Positions 7,784 through 16,868 of a stretch of DNA of 64,000 nt are shown in pieces. A model generated the notes under the pieces. It had not been told where the DNA came from and ran no database searches. It worked only from the letters and a program-made list of their open reading frames with translations. Position numbers and translations under genes: made by a program. The DNA comes from Actinomyces oris (GTDB taxonomy: Bacteria > Actinomycetota > Actinomycetes > Actinomycetales > Actinomycetaceae). The first letter of the stretch is position 1, and every line of letters begins with the position of its first letter. Location: NCBI RefSeq assembly GCF_001553935.1, contig NZ_CP014232.1:1674001-1738000 (forward strand). Direction: 5' to 3'.

Positions 7784-9888
7784 CGGGCTTCTCCTCCCAC
7801 GGCATAGATGCGAGAGGTGCCGGTATACCGCGTGCCTGTCCGAACCATGATGATGGTGGCGCCGGGAGTGCTGACTGCGGTCACCAGACTGTCTTCATGG
7901 TTGCCGTCGGCCAGTACCAGATCCTTGAGCTGAGGGTTGTAGAGCTTGTCTCCCGGCGGAGCGAATGTTGTCCCCGGCGCCAGAGGGATTGATACGCCCG
8001 ATGACCCGTCTGCGGGCTTGACAGTGATCCGTCCCTCGACGGCTTCACCGACGGCGATCTGGGTGATGCCGACGGAGGCGGCGGCCAGTCCCGGCGTCTT
8101 AGCCGCTGCCGTCACCTCACGTGTCCAAGGGTTGAAGACGGAGCCGACAGTGCCGGAGGCCTCCCACAGGAAGCGGTCCGAGCTGGAGTACTTCTTCTCA
8201 GGCTTCTCAGCTGGGAGAGGCGGGAAGGTCACGAGGGCTCCGGCCTTCATGGAGGCGATGTCGTTGACCGCAGAGGTCATGCCGAGGTCGTAGGCCCGAG
8301 TATCTGCTCCGGGAACACCGGCCAGGCCGTCGAGGCTGACGGCCTGGACCTCCCGGTCCTGCGGATCGTTATCCCTGGACCACGACGGCCTGGACTGTTT
8401 CCCACGAGGCTTGTCAATGACCATCCAGCCGTCGATCACCAGAGGATCATCCGCCTTGCTGTAGTCAAATTCGATACGTCCGTCTGACCGGGGCGTGAGG
8501 GTCGGGAGCTCATGGGTGGCGGTGGGATTATTCTGTGGGACCGCAGCGTCATGGTATGTCGCGGGGCGACTCAGGACGAAGGCTGAGTGACCGGCTGCGC
8601 CGGAGTAGGCGGCCTGGGCGGACTGGGAGCCTGAGGCGCCGTCAACGGTGAGCTTTCGAAGGTCCCACATGGTCGACCGGTCCTTCAGCGAGTAGGCGGT
8701 GGTGCCGTAGAGGACCGCCGAGTCGGTCAGCTGGAGGGGACTGTCGCCGCGCCAGTCGAAGACCGTTGCCCCGGTGATCGTGTCGAGCACGACGGTGGCT
8801 TTCGGCGTCGAAGGACTGAGATTTCCGTCCGTTCCGGTCATGGACGTGTAGACGACCGGCTCTTCGAATCTCATCGCCAGGTAGCGGCCGTCGGGGCCGG
8901 AGATGACGTCTGTCGCGGTTGCTCCCTTACGCTGGTAGCTCCATCGGTTCGAGCCGTCACGGGGGTCGAGCCCGATGGCTCCATCTGAGGTGAGAACGAT
9001 GGGGCCGGCGGCTCCGGCGACCACGTCCTGTCCGCTCGCCAGATTCTTGGTCCACATCTCCTTCGAGGCGAAGCCGGTGGGATACGCCGGCAGCTGGTCG
9101 GCGTTCACCGACGGGCCCGTGGACTGAGTGATGGTGGGCCGGTCGGACGTCGTCGGATGGCCGAGGTAGGGCACGGCGAAGGAGGCGACGAGCGCCACGA
9201 CGGGAACGAGGGCGAGCAGGGCTCGAGGGCCCAGGGCCCGGAGGGAGGAGCGCCACGGTCGCCGCAGCTGATCGCGCAGGTCGTGTATCCGCTCCGAGAT
9301 CGGATTGGGAACGTAGAGCGACTCGTCGGCATAGGGCTCGAACAGAGCGCGCAAGGCCCGCAGAAGAATGTCTGTGGACAGCAGCATGGCGAAGGCGGCG
9401 ACACCCATGATGTAGGCCAGGGCCTCGCCCAGGCTGACCGCGTAGGTGGAGAACACGAACCTCCAGAGACTGACGATCGGGAGGACGGCGTACACGGCAG
9501 CAGCCGGGACCAGGACGGCGGGCAGGAGCATGAGCGCTGAGCGGGCCGCGGTCAGAGCCCTGTTGCGCATGCTGCGGCTGTCATGGCGCGGCTCGGGCCA
9601 GAGGACGACCCCGCACGCCCACAGGAACACGGTCAGCGCCAGCCCCTTCCAGGACAGCAGGGGGAGCTTGAGCAGCACCTTGGCGATCCCGCTGCCGCAG
9701 ATGACGCAGAGGGCGGCCGCGGCCACCATGCCGAGGAAGCAGCCGAAACGCAGCGACGTCAGGGCAGCGATGATGCGCTGATGGCGGCGTCTGCGCCGGT
9801 TGAGGGCCGCATCGGCCTGGTCGGCGCTGTGGCCGGAAGCGGAGGGGGAGTCGTCGATGGGGTGATCGACGTCGGCGGCGCGTGGCAT
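7780..9888 (-). CDS. Module membrane protein A3, PQQ-like beta-propeller
   Basis: Predicted 702-residue membrane protein. Hydrophobic segments lie at about 46-65, 78-97, 115-137, 150-175 and 218-238; the fourth carries the LGEALAYIMGVAAFAMLL pattern that recurs in A2 and A4. The external part begins with a Trp-Lys-Asn segment, then VVAGAAGPIVLTSDGAIGLDP and DGSNRWSYQRKG repeats, as in the other A proteins. The start ATG (MPRAADVD) lies 36 bp after the B4 stop; the stop overlaps B3. The gap before A3 and A4 is 36 bp, versus 20 bp before A1 and A2, so the modules fall into two sub-types. Function unknown. Confidence 0.85.
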   Translation of the reverse strand: MPRAADVDHPIDDSPSASGHSADQADAALNRRRRRHQRIIAALTSLRFGCFLGMVAAAALCVICGSGIAKVLLKLPLLSWKGLALTVFLWACGVVLWPEPRHDSRSMRNRALTAARSALMLLPAVLVPAAAVYAVLPIVSLWRFVFSTYAVSLGEALAYIMGVAAFAMLLSTDILLRALRALFEPYADESLYVPNPISERIHDLRDQLRRPWRSSLRALGPRALLALVPVVALVASFAVPYLGHPTTSDRPTITQSTGPSVNADQLPAYPTGFASKEMWTKNLASGQDVVAGAAGPIVLTSDGAIGLDPRDGSNRWSYQRKGATATDVISGPDGRYLAMRFEEPVVYTSMTGTDGNLSPSTPKATVVLDTITGATVFDWRGDSPLQLTDSAVLYGTTAYSLKDRSTMWDLRKLTVDGASGSQSAQAAYSGAAGHSAFVLSRPATYHDAAVPQNNPTATHELPTLTPRSDGRIEFDYSKADDPLVIDGWMVIDKPRGKQSRPSWSRDNDPQDREVQAVSLDGLAGVPGADTRAYDLGMTSAVNDIASMKAGALVTFPPLPAEKPEKKYSSSDRFLWEASGTVGSVFNPWTREVTAAAKTPGLAAASVGITQIAVGEAVEGRITVKPADGSSGVSIPLAPGTTFAPPGDKLYNPQLKDLVLADGNHEDSLVTAVSTPGATIIMVRTGTRYTGTSRIYAVGGEAR

Positions 9889-9923
9889 GGCGTGGGGTCT
9901 TTCGTTGTGGGCCGGCTCGGGTA

Positions 9924-11093
9924 CTACTTGGTGGAGAACTGCTCGAGGTTCTCGGTGTGGGGGTGGCCGTCGTCGGCGGCGCTGAGCCAGAACTGCGGGG
10001 TGAAGGTGATCGTGCCGTTCTCATCAGAACTCTTCTGACCGATGACGAGTCCCGGCCCCGTGGAGACACGGTGCGTCCACACGCGGTCGGCGTCATCGTC
10101 GTAGACCGCTCCGGAGTTGGTGTCCACCACCTCGCGGTGAAACCGCTTCTCGTCGGGCAGGTACGTGTTTCGACGCACCCACCCGCCCAGGATGATGCCG
10201 GAGGAATCCGTGAAGGTGGCAAGGTGCTTGCCGTGAAGATCGACCTGCGTCACCGTTGAGGTGGAGGTGCCGCTGCCGCCAGGAGGCTGCGAGGACAGAA
10301 GCAGAGAGCTCCTACCGGAGCCTGCGAGCCATAGGCTGGTAGGGAAGGACGTGGGGGAGGCGGACGGCTCCGTCAGCGAGAAGACGCTGATGCGTCCCTT
10401 GCCTTTCCCCGCGGGATAGTAGGCGTCAGCGGTCTCGACGGCGAGTGAGTCACTGGTGAGGGCCTGACCCAGGACCAGCCCTGAGACTTCCACTGTACGT
10501 ACGGGCCTACCGGAGGCTGTGTCGAGCACAATGACCGTCGTGCGTTGAGCGGCCAGGTTGAACGGCGTCTCCAGAAGTCGTCCGGGATGATCCTCTTCCG
10601 CCTCCGGGGGACGCAGCACCAAGGAGACGTATTGTCCGTTCGGGCTGACGGTCGCGTATCCAGAAGTGCGCGCCTGGAGGATGTTTCCCGCCTGCTGTTG
10701 CGCCGAGTACATGTCGCTTTCATAGTCGGTGAAGTCGGCGGCCTGCGGGGATACTGATACTGCCCATTGGGGATCGCCGTCGGGCGCGTCGAACCGGGCG
10801 ACGAGTGTCAAGTCGTGGCCTTCTGTGTTGAATTGTATGGTGATGCAGACGACTGCGCCCTTCACAGGAAGATATGACGGCCCGTTGTACTTGCCCTCCT
10901 CAAGGCAGCTCTGTTTCTCCTCTGTGGAGAGCATCGCCGATGAGAGGGATGGTGCGGTTGTCGGAGCAGGTGCGGTGGGCTGTGTGTGACAGGCGGCAAG
11001 TGTGGAGATCGTCAGTAGAGCGAGTGCGGCACAGGCGGTCCTACTCTTCCGTATGGTTCGCAGAGCTGTGTGTGAGTGATTCTGTGATTCCAT
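9924..11093 (-). CDS. Module lipoprotein B4
   Basis: Secreted lipoprotein of 389 residues; lipobox ISTLAAC, Cys about 35. It carries the family blocks (TVSPNGQYVSLVLRPPE, RTVEVSGLVLGQALTSDS, LWLAG...LLLSS, and the C-terminal FWLSAADDGHPHTENLEQ block). The region after the signal peptide is more divergent than in B2/B3. Unlike the other modules, the start lies seven bases downstream of the A4 stop and does not overlap it. Function unknown. Confidence 0.85.
   Translation of the reverse strand: MESQNHSHTALRTIRKSRTACAALALLTISTLAACHTQPTAPAPTTAPSLSSAMLSTEEKQSCLEEGKYNGPSYLPVKGAVVCITIQFNTEGHDLTLVARFDAPDGDPQWAVSVSPQAADFTDYESDMYSAQQQAGNILQARTSGYATVSPNGQYVSLVLRPPEAEEDHPGRLLETPFNLAAQRTTVIVLDTASGRPVRTVEVSGLVLGQALTSDSLAVETADAYYPAGKGKGRISVFSLTEPSASPTSFPTSLWLAGSGRSSLLLSSQPPGGSGTSTSTVTQVDLHGKHLATFTDSSGIILGGWVRRNTYLPDEKRFHREVVDTNSGAVYDDDADRVWTHRVSTGPGLVIGQKSSDENGTITFTPQFWLSAADDGHPHTENLEQFSTK
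9939..9965 (-). repeat. Invariant 27-bp block at B4/A3 junction
   Basis: Copy 3 of the HPHTENLEQ-coding word. The identity with the 13304 copy extends well beyond 27 bp in both directions. Confidence 0.85.
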
Positions 11094-11099
11094 GTCTAC

Positions 11100-13253
11100 C
11101 TACCCTGGAATGCCATAGAGCCGGAAGGCGTGTGATCTGAAAGTGAATTCTGGTGAATCATCGAGGATGGCGATGGTGGCTCCGGGGGTGCTGAGTGCGG
11201 AGATAGTCGGAGGGTAGGTGTGTTCGCCTGCTAAGGGTTCTAGGCTGGAGTTGTAGGATAATGGTGGTTGGTAAATGGATCCTGGTTCGAGGTCGCATAC
11301 GGGGATGATGCTGCCATCGCCCGTCCTGATCGTGATCTGACCATCGCCCGTGGTTGCCTCCGGGAGATGACGTGATGCTGTTGCGGGCTTTCCATCCTCT
11401 GGGTCGGTCGTGGTGACCCCTACGGCTGCGACGTAGTGGGGTGCCTGCCCAAAGGATGCCACCGTCATGGTGGCTGGGTCGAAGATCGTACTGACGGCGT
11501 TGAATCCTTTCTGGGTGAAGAGGTCCTCGTAGTCCTCATCGCTGTCAATCCTTCCAACCGGCGAGCTGTCGGGGAGCACGGACAGCGTTCCGGTGGGGAG
11601 TGATGCTGCGGCGTTGATTCCCAGGGTCGATCCCAAGTCGAAGGTGCGGGTGTCCGCGTTGGGTGCCTCAGCGAGGGCATCAATGCTGACTGCGTGCGCG
11701 CGACGTGCGGTCGGTGGATCGTCCTTGACGTTTCTCTCGGCGTGGTCGTCGTAGATGCCGATCCACCCCTGCGCGGTGATGACCCGGCGCGGCTTGCGCT
11801 CGTGGAGTACGCCAGCGACTTTCTTCGGATGAGACGGATCAGATTGCGAAATCACAGTAATTGCGTCGCTTTCGTCGATACTTTGAAGAATGAAGCTGGA
11901 GTGGCCGGCTGTTCCTATGTGTGTTCTGTCGGAACTACCGCTGCTTTTGACGCGCAGTTTCCTGAGATCCCACATCTGTGATCCATCGCTCAAGGAGTAG
12001 GCGACCGCCCCGTCAAGGAGCGCTGAATCGCTCAGCTGAAGTGTATCGTCATGGTCGTTAACGTCTTGGGGGTGCTCCAGCACCGCCTTCCCGGTGACAG
12101 CATCGATGACGATCGTTGTCCTCGGGGACTCACCTTCCAGGGGCTTCGGTTGTGACGTCAGTGACGTGTAGACGACAGGATCGTCAGCAATCGCTGCCAC
12201 GTAGCGGCCATTCGGGCTGGTGATGAGACCCTGATTCCCTGACGCAACAGTATCTTTGGAATCCGACCAGATCAGGAACTGCGAGCCGGCCCGGCGATAC
12301 TGCCAACGAGTCGAGCCGTCGCTTGGGTTAATACCGGTGATGGTGTCATTCGTGAGAAGAATCGGCCCGGCGGCCCCACTGACAATATCGACGAGGTCGC
12401 CGACGTCCTTCACCCAGGCCTTCTGAGACCCGAAGGATGTGGGGTAAGTGGGCAGTTGGGAGGCCTCAAGTTCGGAGGTTGTCGTCTGCGTGATGGTGGG
12501 GGTGGAGGCGTGCGTGCTCTTCAACGTGAGATAGGGGATGCCGAAACCGGAGACCAGAGCAATGGTTGGCAGGAGCGCGAGAGCCGTGGTGAGAGGGCTG
12601 AGAAAAGAGGGGGCTTTCGGGCGAGGGCGGTGCCTGTGGGAAGTGACGTCCGTAGGGTGGGTGGGCTTGGAATCCGAATCTTCAACGGTAGCCTCGTCAT
12701 CCAAGGGAGCCTCGCCGGAGACGAAGGAAGAGCGGAAGGCATTGAGGGACATGTGAGCCATGGCGATCAGCCCGAATGCGGTGATGCCCATCATGAGGGC
12801 CAGCAGCTCCCCGAGGCGGACGCCGTAAGTGGCCGCGGTTTCCTGCCACAGATCGAGGACCGGAAGACAGGTGTAGACGATCCATGCCGCAACGCCCGCC
12901 ACTGGAAGAAACTTGAGAGCGGTGAAGGTGCGTGTGAGAAAGTCGTGCGTGTTGTCGGTGGTGTGGTAATCGGAGGGATCCGTCCAGCAGACCATGCCCA
13001 CCAGCCAGAGCGGAACAATGAGCCAGAACCGGTTCCATGAGCGGCCGAGCGCTATGTGTCCCACGCCCTTGATGCCGCTGTTCCAGATGAAGTACAGGGC
13101 GACCGCTGCAAGCAAGGCGAAAACGCCGCCGGCGAGCAGAGCTCGCAGAGCGGTGACGGTGCGCTGAAGGCGGTGGTTGCGATGCTCGAGTGCTGCGGCG
13201 AGCTGGTCATCGGTGGCCTCGTCTGCGGCTTCGAGATCGGCGGTAGGTGGCAT
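11100..13253 (-). CDS. Module membrane protein A4, PQQ-like beta-propeller
   Basis: Predicted 717-residue membrane protein with about five N-terminal hydrophobic segments, including the family pattern LGELLALMMGITAFGLI. The external domain starts near residue 245 and has the PQQ-like repeats (AGPILLTNDTITGINP, then DGSTRWQYRRAG) and the family C-terminus (LSTPGATIAIL ... RLYGIPG). The coding sequence contains more AT-rich codons than A1-A3, suggesting a different history or relaxed codon selection. Start ATG (MPPTADLE) is 36 bp after the B5 stop. Function unknown. Confidence 0.85.
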   Translation of the reverse strand: MPPTADLEAADEATDDQLAAALEHRNHRLQRTVTALRALLAGGVFALLAAVALYFIWNSGIKGVGHIALGRSWNRFWLIVPLWLVGMVCWTDPSDYHTTDNTHDFLTRTFTALKFLPVAGVAAWIVYTCLPVLDLWQETAATYGVRLGELLALMMGITAFGLIAMAHMSLNAFRSSFVSGEAPLDDEATVEDSDSKPTHPTDVTSHRHRPRPKAPSFLSPLTTALALLPTIALVSGFGIPYLTLKSTHASTPTITQTTTSELEASQLPTYPTSFGSQKAWVKDVGDLVDIVSGAAGPILLTNDTITGINPSDGSTRWQYRRAGSQFLIWSDSKDTVASGNQGLITSPNGRYVAAIADDPVVYTSLTSQPKPLEGESPRTTIVIDAVTGKAVLEHPQDVNDHDDTLQLSDSALLDGAVAYSLSDGSQMWDLRKLRVKSSGSSDRTHIGTAGHSSFILQSIDESDAITVISQSDPSHPKKVAGVLHERKPRRVITAQGWIGIYDDHAERNVKDDPPTARRAHAVSIDALAEAPNADTRTFDLGSTLGINAAASLPTGTLSVLPDSSPVGRIDSDEDYEDLFTQKGFNAVSTIFDPATMTVASFGQAPHYVAAVGVTTTDPEDGKPATASRHLPEATTGDGQITIRTGDGSIIPVCDLEPGSIYQPPLSYNSSLEPLAGEHTYPPTISALSTPGATIAILDDSPEFTFRSHAFRLYGIPG

Positions 13254-13288
13254 GGTGTGCGGCCCTTCGTCGCGGGGAGGCTTGGGTA

Positions 13289-14461
13289 CTACTTGGTGGA
13301 GAACTGCTCGAGGTTCTCGGTGTGGGGGTGTCCGTCGTCGGCGGCGCTGAGCCAGAACTGCGGGGTGGAGGTGGTCTTGCTGTTCTGGCCCTCACCGGTG
13401 GTGGTCTCCCGGGAGACGAGGAGCCCTGCAGCGGTGGGTAACGCGACCTCCTCTACCTTGAGTCCCGCGACGTCGGTGGTGACGCCGGAGTCAAGGTGGA
13501 CCAGCTCGGTGGGGGTGGACTGATCCGTGCTGTCGGTGCCGTCCTTGACCCGTCCGACCCAGCCGCCCCGATAGATGTCGGTCACGCCGGTGACTGTTCC
13601 GACGACGTCGCCGCTCTCGCTCAGGCGGGTCAGCGGTTGAGCGCCGAAGTGCCCTTGGCTCATGTTGGACGGCGCCAGCAGCAGGGAGTCCTGGGTGGCT
13701 CCGACGAGCCACTTGTCGGTGGGGATCGTGGCCGCCTTGGCCGTCGGCTTGGCCAGGGAGTACGTGGTGATGGTGCCGTGTCCGTTTCCGCCGGGGTAGT
13801 AGGCCTGGGAGGTCTCCACGGCCAGGGTGTCATTGGTGAGCACCTGGCCTAGGATCAGCCCCTTGACCTCCTCAGTGCGGACAGTCCTTCCGGTCTCGGT
13901 CTCGATGACGAGGACGTAAGCACGCTGGTCTGCGACGGTGAAGTCCTGATTCTCCTCCCGTGCCTCGTAGGGATCGAGCATGTCAGCGGGTCGTAGAAGG
14001 AGAGACGCGTGACGTCCGTCAGGACTGACGACTGCGTATCCGGATGTCGACTCGAGAAGCTGACCTTCGGCGGCCATCTGAGGTGTCGTTGTCTCCCCCA
14101 AGAGCATGTCAGCAACAGAAGGGGTGATTGTAGACGACCACACAATGCCTCCCTCCGTATTGTGTTTTACTAATGTTGTCTGACCGTTGTGGGTGTCATA
14201 CATGCTGAGCGGGCCACTATTGGTCGGAAGTGGGGCGACGCCGGAGTGGCTGAAGTACTCTCCCAGTTCGACATTCTTGGCTTCACCGGTACTGAGTGAA
14301 GAAGCTGAGGGGGTCGATGCCGCGGAGGGGGTGCTGGTGATGGGGAAGCATGCTGCTAGTGATGTCACCCCAAGGGAAAGTGACATCAGCGCGCCGGTGA
14401 TGCGCAGAAGGTGGTTCGAGTGTTGCCTGCTCGAGCAGAGGGTGTTGTCGGCGACTCTCAT
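13289..14461 (-). CDS. Module lipoprotein B5
   Basis: Secreted lipoprotein of 390 residues; lipobox VTSLAAC, Cys about 38. All family blocks occur (VVSPDGRHASLLLRP, TEEVKGLILGQVLTNDT, DKWLVG...LLLAP, IYRGGW, PTAAGLLVSRET, and the C-terminal FWLSAADDGHPHTENLEQ block). The ATG overlaps the A5 stop (14458-14461). It is the first lipoprotein of the array in transcription order. Function unknown. Confidence 0.85.
   Translation of the reverse strand: MRVADNTLCSSRQHSNHLLRITGALMSLSLGVTSLAACFPITSTPSAASTPSASSLSTGEAKNVELGEYFSHSGVAPLPTNSGPLSMYDTHNGQTTLVKHNTEGGIVWSSTITPSVADMLLGETTTPQMAAEGQLLESTSGYAVVSPDGRHASLLLRPADMLDPYEAREENQDFTVADQRAYVLVIETETGRTVRTEEVKGLILGQVLTNDTLAVETSQAYYPGGNGHGTITTYSLAKPTAKAATIPTDKWLVGATQDSLLLAPSNMSQGHFGAQPLTRLSESGDVVGTVTGVTDIYRGGWVGRVKDGTDSTDQSTPTELVHLDSGVTTDVAGLKVEEVALPTAAGLLVSRETTTGEGQNSKTTSTPQFWLSAADDGHPHTENLEQFSTK
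13304..13330 (-). repeat. Invariant 27-bp block at B5/A4 junction
   Basis: Copy 4 of the HPHTENLEQ-coding word. Confidence 0.85.
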
Positions 14462-16560
14462 TGCTGTGTGGCCTCCGTGATCCCGTAGAGGCGATAGGAT
14501 CGGTTCTCAAAACTGGGGCGCGCGGTGGGGTTGAGGATGATGATGTTCGCTCCTGGTGTGTGAAGCGCAAAGATGTCTGTGAAGTGGCTGAGGGGGATGG
14601 CCATGTCCTCCATGTCAGGGTTGTATCTAAAATGTCCTGGGGGGTAGAAGATGCTGCCTGGCGAGATGGGGAAGGAGGTTGCGGTGTCGTTGCCCATGGA
14701 GGAGATTTTTATCTTGGCGCCGGCGGACGCTCCTGTGCTGGTAGATGAGATTCCGACTGCTCGAATGAGGCCTGATATCTGACTGGCCGACAGTGTTGTC
14801 TGTGTTGAGGGATCGAAAATCGTTGAGATAGTGGTGGAGTCATCCCAATCAGGAAAATCGTCATGGTCGCCAATGTCGCGTGCCGGCGGGGGCAGCGTTG
14901 CCGGGAGCATGACGATTTTCCCGGAGGTCAGTGATGCTGGGGCGTTGATGCCGGCGCTTCGGCCGACATGATGAGTGGGCGCGCTGGTGCTGCCTGGCTT
15001 CGCAAGCGAGTCGAGGTCGGCGACATGCATCTGCCACCCCAGGTCGTCGGAGCCGTTAGCGGTTGTGGGGGTACCGTCACTGAAGATGGCAGTCCACCCA
15101 TCGATCACCAATGGTAGTGCCGCATTTGACATGAGAGGGACTGGGGGAGTGGTGTGAACCTGGCTGGGGTCGTCCTGGGAGATAAGGGACAGACTCCCGT
15201 ACTGCAGGATGCCTGTGCCATCCACGCGGTCTTCGGAGTGTCCCACAATGAATGTTGAGTGTCCGGCAGTCCCGAAATACCTTTCTCGCCCTCCCTCTTC
15301 GATGCTGACGCCAAGCTTCTTCAGATCCCATTTTTCGGTCTTGCTGCCGAAGGTGTAGATCTTATGTCCGTCCAGGATCGCAGAATCGGTGATCTGAAGG
15401 GTTCCGTCGTCGGAAATGTGGTCATTGACCACTTGGCCGGTGATGGTGTCCAAGACGATTGTTATCGTTGTCTGTTCAGTGAATGGAAGGTGCTTCACCT
15501 TGCCGGGGCCGGAGATGCGAAAGGCGATGTGCCGGTGGTTGGGGCTGACTACGAGAGTGCGAGCGTATTTCTTCCCTGCTTGTTTACCTATGGAGTCGAG
15601 GAATGTCTCGTATGTGGCTCCCTTTCTCGCATAGCTCCATAAGGTGCTTCCGTCAATGGGGTTAATTCCTAGGATGCCGTCGGATGTATGGACGACGGGG
15701 CCGGCGGCCCCCGCCACAATATCCAGGACGTTGTCGATGTCCTTGACCCAGGCCGGCTCGCCGGCCAAGGAGGCGGGGTAGGCGGGAAGATTCTCGGTGA
15801 CTGATGGCGGAGCCAGCCTCTGAACGGCCTTATTGCGTCGGCTCAGCGGGACGGCCGCCGCGCCGGCAAGGAGGACGGAGGGTGCCAGCACCAGAGCGGC
15901 ACGTGCGAGCGTCCGACGTCGCGGGCCCTCGGGATACTGAACCGGCCTTCTGGGCTGCCGGAGGCGTGTCCACCATTTCCGCTGGTAGAGCTCCGGAGGC
16001 AGTACGGCGGCCCGGAGCATGCGAATAAGAATGTCGGTGATGCTCAGGAGTGCCAGTCCCGCCGTTCCCGCAGCGACGGCAATGAGGTCCACGGTGTTGA
16101 TCCCGGTGCGGGAGAGCACGGAGGACCACGTCGACAGACACTCCCACATCATCCAAACGGCGAACACTGCGATCCCACCCATCGCCAGGACGGTGACCGC
16201 GGTGCGTATCACGGCGATGGGGGAGCCATGGACGGAGTCGCGGAACCTCGAGGGCCGAGGGCGGATGATGACGGTCGCCATCCAGAGAACCCCCATGACG
16301 GCAGGGGGCATGCCCCACAGAGGGGCGGTGCGAACGCCGCTCGGCCAGGCGAAGAAGAGCACAACAGCTCCGATGACGCTGAGCAGCGCCCCGATTCTCA
16401 GCGCCGGCAGGACGGGCAGTAGACGTTGCGCGATATCCGCGACCCCTCGCTCGGCCTCCCGTGCTTCGGTGTCAGCGGCCTGACCGGTGCGCGTGTTGTC
16501 GTGGTCGGTCGGCGCAGTGTCGTCATGGCCGGCGTCGGCGGGAGAAGGCACGGGAGGCAT
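14458..16560 (-). CDS. Module membrane protein A5, PQQ-like beta-propeller
   Basis: Predicted 700-residue membrane protein and first gene of the array. About five hydrophobic segments occupy the N-terminal third; the external domain has VVAGAAGPVVHTSDGILGINP and DGSTLWSYARKG repeats and ends RSYRLYGI. An ATG at 16824 is in frame, but I prefer ATG 16560 (MPPVPSP): it gives the family length, matches the MPP/MPR starts of A4 and A3, and the upstream bases (GGCCCAC and CC just before ATG) resemble those before A3 and A4. ATG 16569 is a close alternative. The middle of the gene is AT-richer than A1-A3. Function unknown. Confidence 0.82.
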   Translation of the reverse strand: MPPVPSPADAGHDDTAPTDHDNTRTGQAADTEAREAERGVADIAQRLLPVLPALRIGALLSVIGAVVLFFAWPSGVRTAPLWGMPPAVMGVLWMATVIIRPRPSRFRDSVHGSPIAVIRTAVTVLAMGGIAVFAVWMMWECLSTWSSVLSRTGINTVDLIAVAAGTAGLALLSITDILIRMLRAAVLPPELYQRKWWTRLRQPRRPVQYPEGPRRRTLARAALVLAPSVLLAGAAAVPLSRRNKAVQRLAPPSVTENLPAYPASLAGEPAWVKDIDNVLDIVAGAAGPVVHTSDGILGINPIDGSTLWSYARKGATYETFLDSIGKQAGKKYARTLVVSPNHRHIAFRISGPGKVKHLPFTEQTTITIVLDTITGQVVNDHISDDGTLQITDSAILDGHKIYTFGSKTEKWDLKKLGVSIEEGGRERYFGTAGHSTFIVGHSEDRVDGTGILQYGSLSLISQDDPSQVHTTPPVPLMSNAALPLVIDGWTAIFSDGTPTTANGSDDLGWQMHVADLDSLAKPGSTSAPTHHVGRSAGINAPASLTSGKIVMLPATLPPPARDIGDHDDFPDWDDSTTISTIFDPSTQTTLSASQISGLIRAVGISSTSTGASAGAKIKISSMGNDTATSFPISPGSIFYPPGHFRYNPDMEDMAIPLSHFTDIFALHTPGANIIILNPTARPSFENRSYRLYGITEATQQ

Positions 16561-16824
16561 GGCCTCCATTGTGGTGGGCCGTCTCGGATTGTGCGGCAGA
16601 GTATGTGGGGCAGTTCTTCCCATGCCGCTCGAATGGTCTGGCTTCACGGCGCCCGCAGACGCGCCGACGCCGTCTCTGCCGCCGCGGTCGTACCTGATGT
16701 CGCGCTGTCGAGGGTTATAGGGTGCGAACGCGCGACCTACCCTACGAACGCGGCCGGTGGGGTGGTGCACCAGGCGTGTGGTGCCAAGGGCGGTGCGCCA
16801 GCCGGGAGGGACCCCTGCCCTCAT

Positions 16825-16845
16825 CTTGAGCCGACCCGACTCAAG
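16825..16845. promoter_or_regulatory. HAIR element, HspR operator
   Basis: CTTGAGC-N7-ACTCAAG differs from the HspR-associated inverted repeat (CTTGAGT-N7-ACTCAAG) at one position. It lies about 165 bp upstream of clpC. HspR represses chaperone and protease genes in actinobacteria. A possible promoter overlaps it: TTGAGC at 16826, 17-bp spacer, TACTCA at 16849. Confidence 0.8.
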
Positions 16846-16850
16846 GCTTA

Positions 16851-16868
16851 CTCACGCCTACCGCGAAC
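16851..16868 (+). promoter_or_regulatory. ClgR-type operator
   Basis: CGCCTACCGCGAAC (16855-16868) fits the corynebacterial ClgR consensus, as I recall it (WNNWCGCYNANRGCGWWS), at 16 of 18 positions. It follows the HAIR element by five bases. ClgR activates clpC and clpP genes in actinobacteria. Confidence 0.6.

Noticed and set aside
16561..16824. N-terminal extension of A5 from ATG 16824
   Set aside because: The added 88 residues are Arg/Gly/Pro-rich, absent in the paralogues, and would begin next to the clpC regulatory sites.
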